Assembly (NCBI GenBank): GCA_029559475.1
Contig: JAKQBN010000055.1
Coordinates: 62,001 to 126,000 of the forward strand
Direction: 5' to 3'
Origin: a bacterium
Lineage (GTDB): Bacteria > UBA4055
Length of the DNA: 64,000 nt
The translations under genes were made by a program, and so were the position numbers. Below are positions 50,778 to 58,667 of this stretch, one piece after another; position 1 is the first letter of the stretch; every line of letters starts with the position of its first letter. The notes under the pieces were generated by a model that saw only the letters and a program-made list of their open reading frames with translations, was not told the DNA's origin and did not search any database.

Positions 50778-51523
50778 ACGAAAATACATTGTCAAAAATG
50801 AAAGAGATGAACCTGACAGGAATGTATGATGCATTTAAGCTAACTCTTAGCCTGAATGACTATAAGAAAATGACTTGCGATCAGCTAGCGGCATCTCTTG
50901 TTGACGCAGAATACGATAACAGGCGAAACAAAAGACTTGCCCAAAGGTTAAGTACAGCTAAGTTGCGTTATCCGGCATCAGCTGAACAGGTTGACTTTAA
51001 TGCGGATAGAAAGCTCGATAGAAACCTGTTCATGAGACTTACAGACTGCAACTACATCAGACAGGCTGAGAATGTTATAATCAGCGGTATGACGGGCACA
51101 GGTAAAAGCTATATAGCCTGCGCATTAGGACATCAGGCTTGTATAGCAGGATATAAAGTTATATATCACAACTTCAACAAACTCATGGCTAAGCTAGTAA
51201 TGTCAAGAGGAGACAACTCGTATCTAAAGGAAATAAATAAGATAGCCGGCTACGATCTTTTAATCATAGATGACTTCGGCCTACAAACAATGGATCATGC
51301 CTCAAACATATCACTCCTTGAAATACTCGAAGACCGCTACGGCTCGAAATCTACGGTCATAGCTTCTCAGATCCCGCCTGAAAACTGGTATGCTCTCTTC
51401 AATAGCTCAACTATAGCTGATGCCTGCTTAGACAGAATAATACATAATGCGCATAAAATGGATATTACAGGGGAATCTATGAGAAAGAATAAAAAGGTTG
51501 CAGCGAAGAAAAAGAATGGTTAA
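50771..51523 (+). CDS. istB: IS21-family helper ATPase IstB
   Basis: AAA+ ATPase that selects targets and stimulates IstA; 250 aa. N-terminal helical part (MKEMNLTGMYDAFKLTL), Walker A GMTGTGKSY, Walker B DLLIIDDFGLQ, sensor-like STVIASQIPPENWY and the closing LDRIIHNAHKMDI typical of IstB. GGAGG precedes its ATG inside istA. The final residues are a basic Lys tail. Length is normal. Confidence 0.96.
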   Translation: MLNENTLSKMKEMNLTGMYDAFKLTLSLNDYKKMTCDQLAASLVDAEYDNRRNKRLAQRLSTAKLRYPASAEQVDFNADRKLDRNLFMRLTDCNYIRQAENVIISGMTGTGKSYIACALGHQACIAGYKVIYHNFNKLMAKLVMSRGDNSYLKEINKIAGYDLLIIDDFGLQTMDHASNISLLEILEDRYGSKSTVIASQIPPENWYALFNSSTIADACLDRIIHNAHKMDITGESMRKNKKVAAKKKNG

Positions 51524-51549
51524 ATTTTAACGGGTTCAGGAGGTGGAAA

Positions 51550-51599
51550 CTGTGACACTTTAAACAGGAATCAGTGGGACACTTTGACAAGAATCTACA
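51550..51599 (+). repeat. IS21 right terminal repeats
   Basis: CTGTGACACTTTAAACAGGAAT and CAGTGGGACACTTTGACAAG form two tandem end repeats; the element ends at ACA 51599. Confidence 0.8.
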
Positions 51600-53353
51600 C
51601 CTGTATAATTCTGGCTGGTTTGAGAAGTGCTAACATTTGAGTAGGATCGCTGGCTTGGGCTAAAAGTATAACTCGATTTACTCGGAGTTATAACTCCTGT
51701 CCAGATATCTGTTGGAACAGATAATGAATAATCACCGTTTGAATCTGTTGTTGTTGATACTATTCCATTGGTTCCTGATAACGTTACACCGCTTATTGTT
51801 GCGCCTGAGCTGTTTGTGATCCTGCCTGAAATTACATTTGATGATTCACTAAAATTTAATTTAAAAGAATACGGAAAAGCGAATGTGTTTGCTGTGGCAG
51901 TTCCTATGATTTTTAAATAAATGTCACTGTTGTATAACAAAGAATATGAGAACTGAATGTTAGTGCTAAATGTACCGAATTTAACTTGAACTAGGCTGCC
52001 ATTATTATTCTCATATAAATAGTACGTATTCACACCTGAAGCGTTTGGATAAAGATTGACGGTGACACTACCTGGTTTGTTATTGATATATCTATACATA
52101 TCTTGATCTGATGAACCGCCTCCTGATTGAATAGTTACTGATCCATTATATTCTATATTGTTGCTTATCGTATATGCCAATTCTTTAGTTGATGGTTCAT
52201 CCATTCCTCGGATTAAATGACGGTAAGCGTCACATTCATCATTATGCTCTAAATTTACATTTAAAGTGTCAGATATATTCAAAGGTACAATATTACCAGT
52301 TTCATTTCTTAAATACTGGCGACTATATAAAACACAGCCATCACCAGGATCTTGAGGAATTGGATTCAACCAGTTCGCTGGGTTCTCACCATCATGTGAA
52401 TTAGAAGCTATCCAAGTATACCGAATATTTGGTGGTAATGGCATATTAGTATTATAACTAAACGAAGCACTACTTAAGTTGAGACCGACAATGTTCGAAT
52501 TAATAGCACTATCGCAGTTGATGTCCCTATTAAAATAATCATCCAATGAACTAGACCATTCTTTACCACCAAATAGATAAATTCCGTCTGCGCCAGCATC
52601 AAAAGAATATTTCAAATCTCGCATAGCTTCAGAATGTATATTTGGTGGTGTTTCAGATTTCTGATCGTAATACTTTGTATTAGAAGGATCGAATCCTGAG
52701 TTTGATCCAAGATGAGGTGTCCCTATAGTAACTACTCGTGCAACTTTGTGTCCGTTTATGTTATCAGAAGGATTTACCCACCACTTATGATTAGTGCTTG
52801 TTGTACCGTCTATTGTTCTTTGGAGATATTCTCTTATAGCAAGGCCACCCATAGAATGCCCAACTAGTATTACTTTCTCCGAGTTCGTAAAATCGATTAC
52901 TTCAGTTATCATTTTACTTAACGCATATCCCTGCTTAAAAATCGCCGATTCATTGCTATGGTCAAACTGATCATTCCACCACCCATCTGCTGCCTTTATT
53001 CTTTCTTCTTTGAAATTGATCGCAAAAATATAAGAATCTGGATCCCAATCATACAAACTATAATTAAATCTTCGTGGTCCAAGTATTATTGTTTTATCAC
53101 CATATACTGTATCAGACCATTTGACATCGTTTTCGAGCACAGAAGTATCGTTAGCATTATCGAAATTTAGTATAACATCATATGAATTTATGTTTCCCCA
53201 ATCGTAATTACCACTATTCAAATAATTCATCGTTTCTTGAAATGACTCATCGCTACCGACTAGTCCGTGAACGAAAATAATAGGATATGGAGGTTTTGCT
53301 CCATAAATTAATGTTGTTAACACGATAATGAGAATCAACAATATTTTCTTCAT
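51560..53353 (-). CDS. Secreted lipase/PGAP1-like alpha/beta hydrolase, C-terminus truncated by IS
   Basis: A 597-aa exported hydrolase. Signal peptide IIVLTTLIYGAK, then the lipase fold: oxyanion-side PIIFVHGLVGSDESF and the nucleophile elbow VGHSMGG (Ser167). The middle looks like a beta-sandwich domain; a carboxypeptidase-regulatory-like repeat (ISGRITNSSGATISGVTL, YTFSPSQRSYSNV) follows. After NYTG at residue 585 the last 12 residues are encoded by the IS right end, so the native end (perhaps further repeats or an anchor) is lost. It may still act on lipids or esters outside the cell. GAGG-type ribosome binding site precedes ATG 53353. Confidence 0.85.
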   Translation of the reverse strand: MKKILLILIIVLTTLIYGAKPPYPIIFVHGLVGSDESFQETMNYLNSGNYDWGNINSYDVILNFDNANDTSVLENDVKWSDTVYGDKTIILGPRRFNYSLYDWDPDSYIFAINFKEERIKAADGWWNDQFDHSNESAIFKQGYALSKMITEVIDFTNSEKVILVGHSMGGLAIREYLQRTIDGTTSTNHKWWVNPSDNINGHKVARVVTIGTPHLGSNSGFDPSNTKYYDQKSETPPNIHSEAMRDLKYSFDAGADGIYLFGGKEWSSSLDDYFNRDINCDSAINSNIVGLNLSSASFSYNTNMPLPPNIRYTWIASNSHDGENPANWLNPIPQDPGDGCVLYSRQYLRNETGNIVPLNISDTLNVNLEHNDECDAYRHLIRGMDEPSTKELAYTISNNIEYNGSVTIQSGGGSSDQDMYRYINNKPGSVTVNLYPNASGVNTYYLYENNNGSLVQVKFGTFSTNIQFSYSLLYNSDIYLKIIGTATANTFAFPYSFKLNFSESSNVISGRITNSSGATISGVTLSGTNGIVSTTTDSNGDYSLSVPTDIWTGVITPSKSSYTFSPSQRSYSNVSTSQTSQNYTGVDSCQSVPLIPV

Positions 53354-53558
53354 TTTCCCCTCTCCTTACTCTTGTATTTAATTTTTTTAATTTTTGATAT
53401 ATCAATGTTATAAAAAACTTGTGCTTATAATCCGTACTTCTTCTATACATTTCTTACTTTCTCAAACTTATAATAATTTAATTTAACATTTCTCAGTTAT
53501 CTGTTTCAACTGTTTCCGTATTATTTTTTATTTTTTCCATTTTTAGCTTCGATTTTTG

Positions 53559-54884
53559 TTATATGAACTGATGTCTGTGTTCGGGATATACTAGAGATGG
53601 GGTACTGATCTGTCGGATCATCTGGTCGGCCTGAGCCTTTATTTCATGATAGCCGTTCTTTTGTGCCAGCTCGATGGACTTTTTGTAACATTCAACAGCT
53701 TTTTCAGTATTATAAAGTTCTTTTACGATCAGTCCGCAGTTCAGGTAGAATAATGCTAAAGCTTTTTCGTCATTGAGCGATGATACAATGCTGTGCGCCT
53801 TATTTAAATGATAGATAGAATTTTTACTGTCCTTAATGATCCTGTGACAGTCCGAATAGAGCATATATATCTGGTATCTGTACAGGTTCTGTCTGTCGGC
53901 CGGCAGAGAACGGATCCTGAGTAAAGCGGATTTTAAAAGGTATTTTGTCGTCTCGGAATTGCTTCGGATGATCGATATCTTTGATCTTTTGATTATGGCA
54001 TTTATCAGCAGCTCATCATCGGATCCTGAACCTTCAAGAATGTGGATCAGTTTCTCGCAGATATTGTCTGAAGTCTCGTGATTTTTATTCTTTCTGTGCT
54101 GGACCGCGGCGCTGTACTTTGCTTTAAGATCGCTTATCGTTTTTTCAGTATCGAAAAAATTCCCGCAGTCATACACGATGTCTGAATGCATGGTCATGTT
54201 GACTTTTTTTATAAAACTTTTGAATTTATTTGATTTTAACGCGGATCTTTCCAGAATTATCTGATTGTTCAAAGAGACCGTAGCCAACGAATCGAAAAGG
54301 AAATCACAGATGTTCTCGTATCTTGTCCTTTCTTTTAAATAATTATATTTTTTTAGGGAAAAATTAACATATTTTCTTATCTCTTTATAATGTTTCAGAA
54401 TAAATTCTATATCTTTGTATCTGCTTCTATCAACATCGAATATTTCGCAGGATTTATCTATAAATAGCCTTTTTATTCTGATCCCCGATCTTTTGCAGTC
54501 TGAAATGAATTGAGCTATGAACTGACTTAGGATCCGTTTTTCTTTTACGGGCGAATATGCGCAGAATACAAATCCGTGATTAATGTCTTTTATGAGATAT
54601 CTGAATACAGGTTTTTCTTTTTGCAGCGGATACAGTTCCGATACTTTTAATACAAGTTCTGAAAGCGGACTGCCGTTAGCCTTATAATTATCGTTTCCGT
54701 CTTCTTTTTTCTTTTGACTTTTATTCTTTGAAAGAAGACCGTTCTTTTGTGAGTTGATCCAGTTTCTTATTGTTCGCGGAGTTATCCCGTGAATTTCTGC
54801 AAGTTTTTTTATTTTTTTTCTGCTCGTAGCCTGTTTTATAACTTTCAGCTTTTCCTCGACGGACTTACGCATAATAATGCTCAT
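53559..54884 (-). CDS. HTH - integrase-core-like - TPR protein (shorter paralog)
   Basis: A 441-aa protein with three parts. Residues 1-55 form a transposase-type helix-turn-helix (KLAEIHGITPRTIRNWINS). The middle, from YLIKDINHGFVFCAYSP through IKRLFIDKSCEIF to NYLKERTRYENICDFLF, resembles the RNase H-like core of IS481-type transposases, with Asp and Glu kept at two catalytic positions but the first Asp not evident. From about 280 on, helical TPR repeats follow (IYHLNKAHSIVSSL, ALFYLNCGLIVKEL). It is similar along its whole length to the 705-aa neighbour. A DNA-binding regulator derived from a transposase is my reading; no function is known to me. Confidence 0.72.
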   Translation of the reverse strand: MSIIMRKSVEEKLKVIKQATSRKKIKKLAEIHGITPRTIRNWINSQKNGLLSKNKSQKKKEDGNDNYKANGSPLSELVLKVSELYPLQKEKPVFRYLIKDINHGFVFCAYSPVKEKRILSQFIAQFISDCKRSGIRIKRLFIDKSCEIFDVDRSRYKDIEFILKHYKEIRKYVNFSLKKYNYLKERTRYENICDFLFDSLATVSLNNQIILERSALKSNKFKSFIKKVNMTMHSDIVYDCGNFFDTEKTISDLKAKYSAAVQHRKNKNHETSDNICEKLIHILEGSGSDDELLINAIIKRSKISIIRSNSETTKYLLKSALLRIRSLPADRQNLYRYQIYMLYSDCHRIIKDSKNSIYHLNKAHSIVSSLNDEKALALFYLNCGLIVKELYNTEKAVECYKKSIELAQKNGYHEIKAQADQMIRQISTPSLVYPEHRHQFI

Positions 54885-54914
54885 TTTAATTTTCGGTTAA
54901 TGTTTTATAAGCAA

Positions 54915-54943
54915 AATTTAATGCATAAAAAAGCTGAATTCAA
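54915..54943 (-). promoter_or_regulatory. Promoter of the shorter HTH-TPR gene
   Basis: Minus strand: TTGAAT (54938-54943), 17 bp, TAAATT (54915-54920). Confidence 0.5.
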
Positions 54944-55008
54944 TTATTGCCGGATATTTTTATATTTTTTCCGTTTTTAGCTATGTTTTTAAAAATATGA
55001 AATAACTT

Positions 55009-57126
55009 TTATACCTGATGCAACTCTAATTGTTTTTTCACAAAGTACATCTGTTCTTCAGTATCGTATAATTTACTTTTTAGCAGTTCCTGCAGATAAA
55101 TTTTATAAGCTTCTTTTTTGTTCGTCTTATAAAAATCAGACTTTTTTTCTAATATTACTGAAGAATAAGCATAGAATTCATTTGAATCTGAATCTGCTTT
55201 CTTATTAAGGATTTTTAAATTCGCTTTTGCCTTTTTAAAATCTCCGGACTCTATGTGCAGTTCGATTAATACCGTCAAAGCTTTGAGATAAGGGAATGGA
55301 TTTCCTTTTGTTGTCTTTGCTATTTCTATTGCTGATAATATTTCCGATTCAGCCTTTACGAACTTTTTTTCAATTTTTGAGATCATTCCGTTATATAAAG
55401 GCAAATTATACTTCTGTGAAGTATTATCCGTATTCTCCAAGAGCAGAGAAACCTCGGACAATCTGCTTTTTACATCGGAAATTCGTCCTGATTCAATTTC
55501 AGACAGACACAAATTCAGCATATTATCTATAAGCGGTACTTTCAGGTTGTTTTTTTGCGATAATTCAATATTGTCTTCAAATATTTTCCCGGCTTTTAGA
55601 AATTCATTCATTTTTATATACGCCACGGCTTTGTTGCCCGATACAGGGATTCGAATGGTGGTCAGCACAGCAGGATTATCTGATCTGTCAATAATTTCAA
55701 CGGACTTATCATAAGCTTTAATGCTTTCCGATAATTTTCCCGCGATCTGAAGACAGTCTCCGTATTTTGCCCATAGAACTACTTTCTGAACGAACATGTT
55801 TTTATATAGATCATCGGCTATCATTTTTTCGTATAATTTTATTGCTTCTGAAGTATTACCTCTTTTTACGTTGTAATCAGCTTTATTCTCTTTTACCGCA
55901 AGAAGGATGTCGTCGAATTTATTCTTCTCGGCTAATACTTCGGACTTGAGTAAGAATTCTTCAGCTTTATCAAATGTACCTGTATTCTTATAAAATAGGG
56001 AATAATTTATGTAAAATATTGCCTTGTTCCTTTCATTGCTGTCTGCTTCAACTTGTCGTCTTGCTTTTTCAAAGAAATAAAGGCACTTTCTGTTTTCGTT
56101 TGTCAGTCTGTAAACATCCGCGTAAAGCATATAGCCTGCATACTTAAACCCGCTTATTTTATCAGCCGGAAGTAATTTCGCCATTTTCATAGCCTTCGAA
56201 AAGTATTTTCTTGCATTAACCATATCTTTTTTTAATGCATAGACCTTCCCTATCTGGATCAGTATTTTTGCGTACAGTTCCGAATAAGATCCCGAATCTT
56301 TTAAGATCACTTCTATCCTTCTGTAACGGTCATCCGAATTCACAAGATCGAATTTTTTATGGATTTCGAGAGCCTGATCGAACATTTTTGTCAGTATTTC
56401 GCCTGATCTGCTTTCGTCAAAGCTTTTAACTTCATCGGAAAGAATAGCCGAATGATACTTTATGTTCAGCTTTTTTACAGATTCGAAACATTTGGAAGAT
56501 TTTACAGCCTTATATTTTTCTAATGCTGTATGATTGTTTTTTGCTGTCGTAGCCATAGAATCAAATAAAAATTCATTATTGTTTTCGTATTTTGTTCTTT
56601 CTTTCATAAAACTATTGTGCTTTGTTGTAAAAGTCAGATGTTTTTTGATCGAAGTGTTGTTAACGCAGGTCAGTATTGTGCCTGTAGATTTTAGATCACT
56701 AACATGATTTCTTTTATCTGTAATAATTTTCTTTACTGTTATTCCTGATTTTTTCAGGTCTGAAAGAAAGAGATTTAAAATTTCTTTGAAATATCCGTTA
56801 GAGTTGTCGGATGAATACGCGCATAGAATAAATCCGCGGTTTATATCTTTTAAAAGATGCCTGTAAACAGTTTGATCTTTCAGAACAGAATATACAAGTG
56901 AAACTTTATAAACCGATTCGCTGAAAGGTCCTGATATTTTTTTACTCTTTTGAGGACTTTTCGGATCAGGATCCTTTTTGCCGTTAAGTTCGCCTGCTTT
57001 GTAAAGCGCGATCCAGTTCTTTATGGTTTTTTCGGTAATCCCGTGCTGGATGGCGAGTTTCTTTATCAGCTTTTTACTTTTCGCCTGTTTTACGATCTCT
57101 AATTTCTCGATCAATGATCTGGTCAT
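55009..57126 (-). CDS. HTH - integrase-core-like - TPR protein (longer paralog)
   Basis: A 705-aa protein with the same plan as its neighbour: N-terminal HTH (KLAIQHGITEKTIKNWIA), a degenerate integrase-like core (HLLKDINRGFILCAYSSD, VKKIITDKRNHVSD, NSFMKERTKYENNNEFLF), then a long TPR array from about residue 290 to 690 (ARKYFSKAMKMAKLLPADK, AIFYINYSLFYKNTG, SIKAYDKSVEIIDRS). The TPR region is about twice that of the paralog. Ribosome binding site GAGGGG precedes ATG 57126. An operator-like palindrome lies at its promoter. Downstream sequences of the two paralogs (53521-53568 and 54957-55008) are also alike, pointing to tandem duplication. Regulatory role inferred. Confidence 0.72.
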   Translation of the reverse strand: MTRSLIEKLEIVKQAKSKKLIKKLAIQHGITEKTIKNWIALYKAGELNGKKDPDPKSPQKSKKISGPFSESVYKVSLVYSVLKDQTVYRHLLKDINRGFILCAYSSDNSNGYFKEILNLFLSDLKKSGITVKKIITDKRNHVSDLKSTGTILTCVNNTSIKKHLTFTTKHNSFMKERTKYENNNEFLFDSMATTAKNNHTALEKYKAVKSSKCFESVKKLNIKYHSAILSDEVKSFDESRSGEILTKMFDQALEIHKKFDLVNSDDRYRRIEVILKDSGSYSELYAKILIQIGKVYALKKDMVNARKYFSKAMKMAKLLPADKISGFKYAGYMLYADVYRLTNENRKCLYFFEKARRQVEADSNERNKAIFYINYSLFYKNTGTFDKAEEFLLKSEVLAEKNKFDDILLAVKENKADYNVKRGNTSEAIKLYEKMIADDLYKNMFVQKVVLWAKYGDCLQIAGKLSESIKAYDKSVEIIDRSDNPAVLTTIRIPVSGNKAVAYIKMNEFLKAGKIFEDNIELSQKNNLKVPLIDNMLNLCLSEIESGRISDVKSRLSEVSLLLENTDNTSQKYNLPLYNGMISKIEKKFVKAESEILSAIEIAKTTKGNPFPYLKALTVLIELHIESGDFKKAKANLKILNKKADSDSNEFYAYSSVILEKKSDFYKTNKKEAYKIYLQELLKSKLYDTEEQMYFVKKQLELHQV

Positions 57127-57171
57127 ACATAACCCCTCTTAATTTATTACTTTTCGCCAATATCGTTTTAC

Positions 57172-57186
57172 ATCACTTTTAGTGAT
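57172..57186. promoter_or_regulatory. Operator-like palindrome at the start of the longer HTH-TPR transcript
   Basis: ATCACT-TTT-AGTGAT, perfect 6-bp arms, directly next to the -10 box (57187-57192), covering the expected transcript start. A likely binding site for an autoregulator. Confidence 0.5.
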
Positions 57187-57215
57187 AATTTATAAAAGAC
57201 TGAATGAATAATCAA
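57187..57215 (-). promoter_or_regulatory. Promoter of the longer HTH-TPR gene
   Basis: Minus strand: TTGATT (57210-57215), 17 bp, TAAATT (57187-57192). Confidence 0.6.
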
Positions 57216-57267
57216 GATATATTAAACGTGATCGATAAATCAGCGGAGTTGAAATAATCTTAAAATA

Positions 57268-57297
57268 AAAAAGGCAGTACATAATTACTGCCTTTTT
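57268..57297 (-). terminator. Rho-independent terminator after the VWA lipoprotein gene
   Basis: Perfect 12-bp stem AAAAAGGCAGTA / TACTGCCTTTTT with a 6-nt loop, 37 bp past the stop at 57334. It is followed by A/T runs on both sides. Confidence 0.9.
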
Positions 57298-57333
57298 ATT
57301 CAAAACCGGAATACCCGGTCATGTTCTTCAGAT

Positions 57334-58512
57334 CTAGTAATTAGCTTTGACTGTTACTTCCCCGTCCGAAGTTCCTATATCGATCACTATACGAATATCT
57401 TTTTCCGTGCCGTCAGTTTTAGATGTTTCAAATTCAACAAGCGAAGATGCTGCTGTGACTTCAACAATCGGAAGTGTAGTAAGATCAACATATCCTGTAT
57501 AATCACCTGCTCCGAAAATATCGAACCACATTCCTCCTGTTCCGGCAGATGTATATGAAATTTCATTCAGAATTAAATTTCCCGGTTGAGCCAGCCAGTG
57601 CATATCGTAAGCGCCATTTTCAAGATAAGTATAATCTGGTGTCGGGGATACGACGTGGACGGTTGCATATCCTTCAAGAGCTGCCGCAAGTTCATCGGTT
57701 CGCCATGGAGAATGAGACGTTCCCGATCCGACAGGAGCGCCTTCACCCCATGTGGATACATCTGTAAGGACTATGAACATTTTCTGCGCGCCTTCTCTCC
57801 ATGTAAAATTGTTGTAAGCCCACCATATAGCATCAAATCCGCCTTCGGGGCTATCACCACCGTCATATCCTTCATAACCTGCATACAAGCTGTCAACGAA
57901 TTTGTAAACCGGTCCTGTTGTATCGATCTTGGTAGTAATATTTTCATAGTCTACAACTACATAAGCTCCTGGATCATTATCGTCGGGTATTCCATTAATT
58001 TCAACAGGAATTCTCGAATCGTAATTATCTGCATATGCTACTGCTCCTGCTGCGACATTTATTCCTTCTGATTTCATGTTTTTTAAGAAATCAGTAACGC
58101 TGGCTCTGACACCGTCTATTGTTCCGCTCATCGAACCTGTTACGTCGATTATAAAAACGATATCCGTTCCCAAAGAGATAGTGCCGTCGTTATTTGTAAT
58201 TTTTATACCCTGAACTACTCCGTCTTCAACCACTGTCAGGTTCTCGGTCGTGTAGATAATAGGATCACCTTTGCTTACATTTAAAAGTCCACCGACATTG
58301 AGTTTGACTCTTGTAGGATTAGACGGATCTACTTTAACCGCTACGTTCGGTTTGAGCGGTCCGCTTTTTACTGCCGGTGGAAGAGTCCCCGGATCTGCAG
58401 GTATATCGGAATTATCAACTACTATCGGTTCCGACGATTTTTCATCACTACATGACCATATGAACATACCGGCTATGATAACTGCCAATGTTAAAAACTG
58501 CCATTTTTTCAT
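57334..58512 (-). CDS. Lipoprotein with von Willebrand factor A domain
   Basis: A 392-aa protein. Signal ends GMFIWSC with Cys21 as lipidation site. A short Pro-rich linker and a beta domain precede the VWA fold, whose MIDAS motif reads FIIDVTGSMSG (Asp123, a D-x-T-x-S variant of DxSxS), with KMFIVLTDVSTWGEG further on. The remaining part (VDLTTLPIVEVTAASS) is a small beta domain. It would bind a protein ligand through a metal ion on the envelope surface. Single-gene unit with its own promoter and terminator. Confidence 0.9.
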   Translation of the reverse strand: MKKWQFLTLAVIIAGMFIWSCSDEKSSEPIVVDNSDIPADPGTLPPAVKSGPLKPNVAVKVDPSNPTRVKLNVGGLLNVSKGDPIIYTTENLTVVEDGVVQGIKITNNDGTISLGTDIVFIIDVTGSMSGTIDGVRASVTDFLKNMKSEGINVAAGAVAYADNYDSRIPVEINGIPDDNDPGAYVVVDYENITTKIDTTGPVYKFVDSLYAGYEGYDGGDSPEGGFDAIWWAYNNFTWREGAQKMFIVLTDVSTWGEGAPVGSGTSHSPWRTDELAAALEGYATVHVVSPTPDYTYLENGAYDMHWLAQPGNLILNEISYTSAGTGGMWFDIFGAGDYTGYVDLTTLPIVEVTAASSLVEFETSKTDGTEKDIRIVIDIGTSDGEVTVKANY

Positions 58513-58560
58513 TTCGTTTCTCCATTTTTGTTTTTCTTAGGATATTTACACTACTTTCCC

Positions 58561-58589
58561 AATTTAAAATAAACCAAAGTAATAATCAA
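58561..58589 (-). promoter_or_regulatory. Promoter of the VWA lipoprotein gene
   Basis: Minus strand: TTGATT (58584-58589), 17 bp, TAAATT (58561-58566); leader of about 40 nt with TGGAGA upstream of ATG 58512. Confidence 0.62.
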
Positions 58590-58667
58590 GTAATAATTTA
58601 CCTTATTATTCTGTAATTTATGCAGACATTTTTTTGGAGGATATCATGACGTGTAATTTCAAAAGAT

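Larger units (their letters stand above)
49018..51599 (+). mobile_element. IS21-family insertion sequence, 2582 bp
   Basis: Carries istA and istB. The ends match as inverted repeats: left TGTGCATAATTCTTGCGAAAG, right (complement) TGTAGATTCTTGTCAAAG. Each end has two copies of a 20-22-bp repeat (left 49026-49045 and 49049-49069; right within 51550-51594). No target-site duplication is seen; the left flank is hsdS and the right flank is the 3' part of a different gene. Confidence 0.9.

Noticed and set aside
53354-53558. Hidden gene or RNA between the lipase and HTH-TPR genes
   Set aside because: AT-rich sequence with a small palindrome TTGATATATCAA but no convincing promoter spacing, ORF or hairpin.
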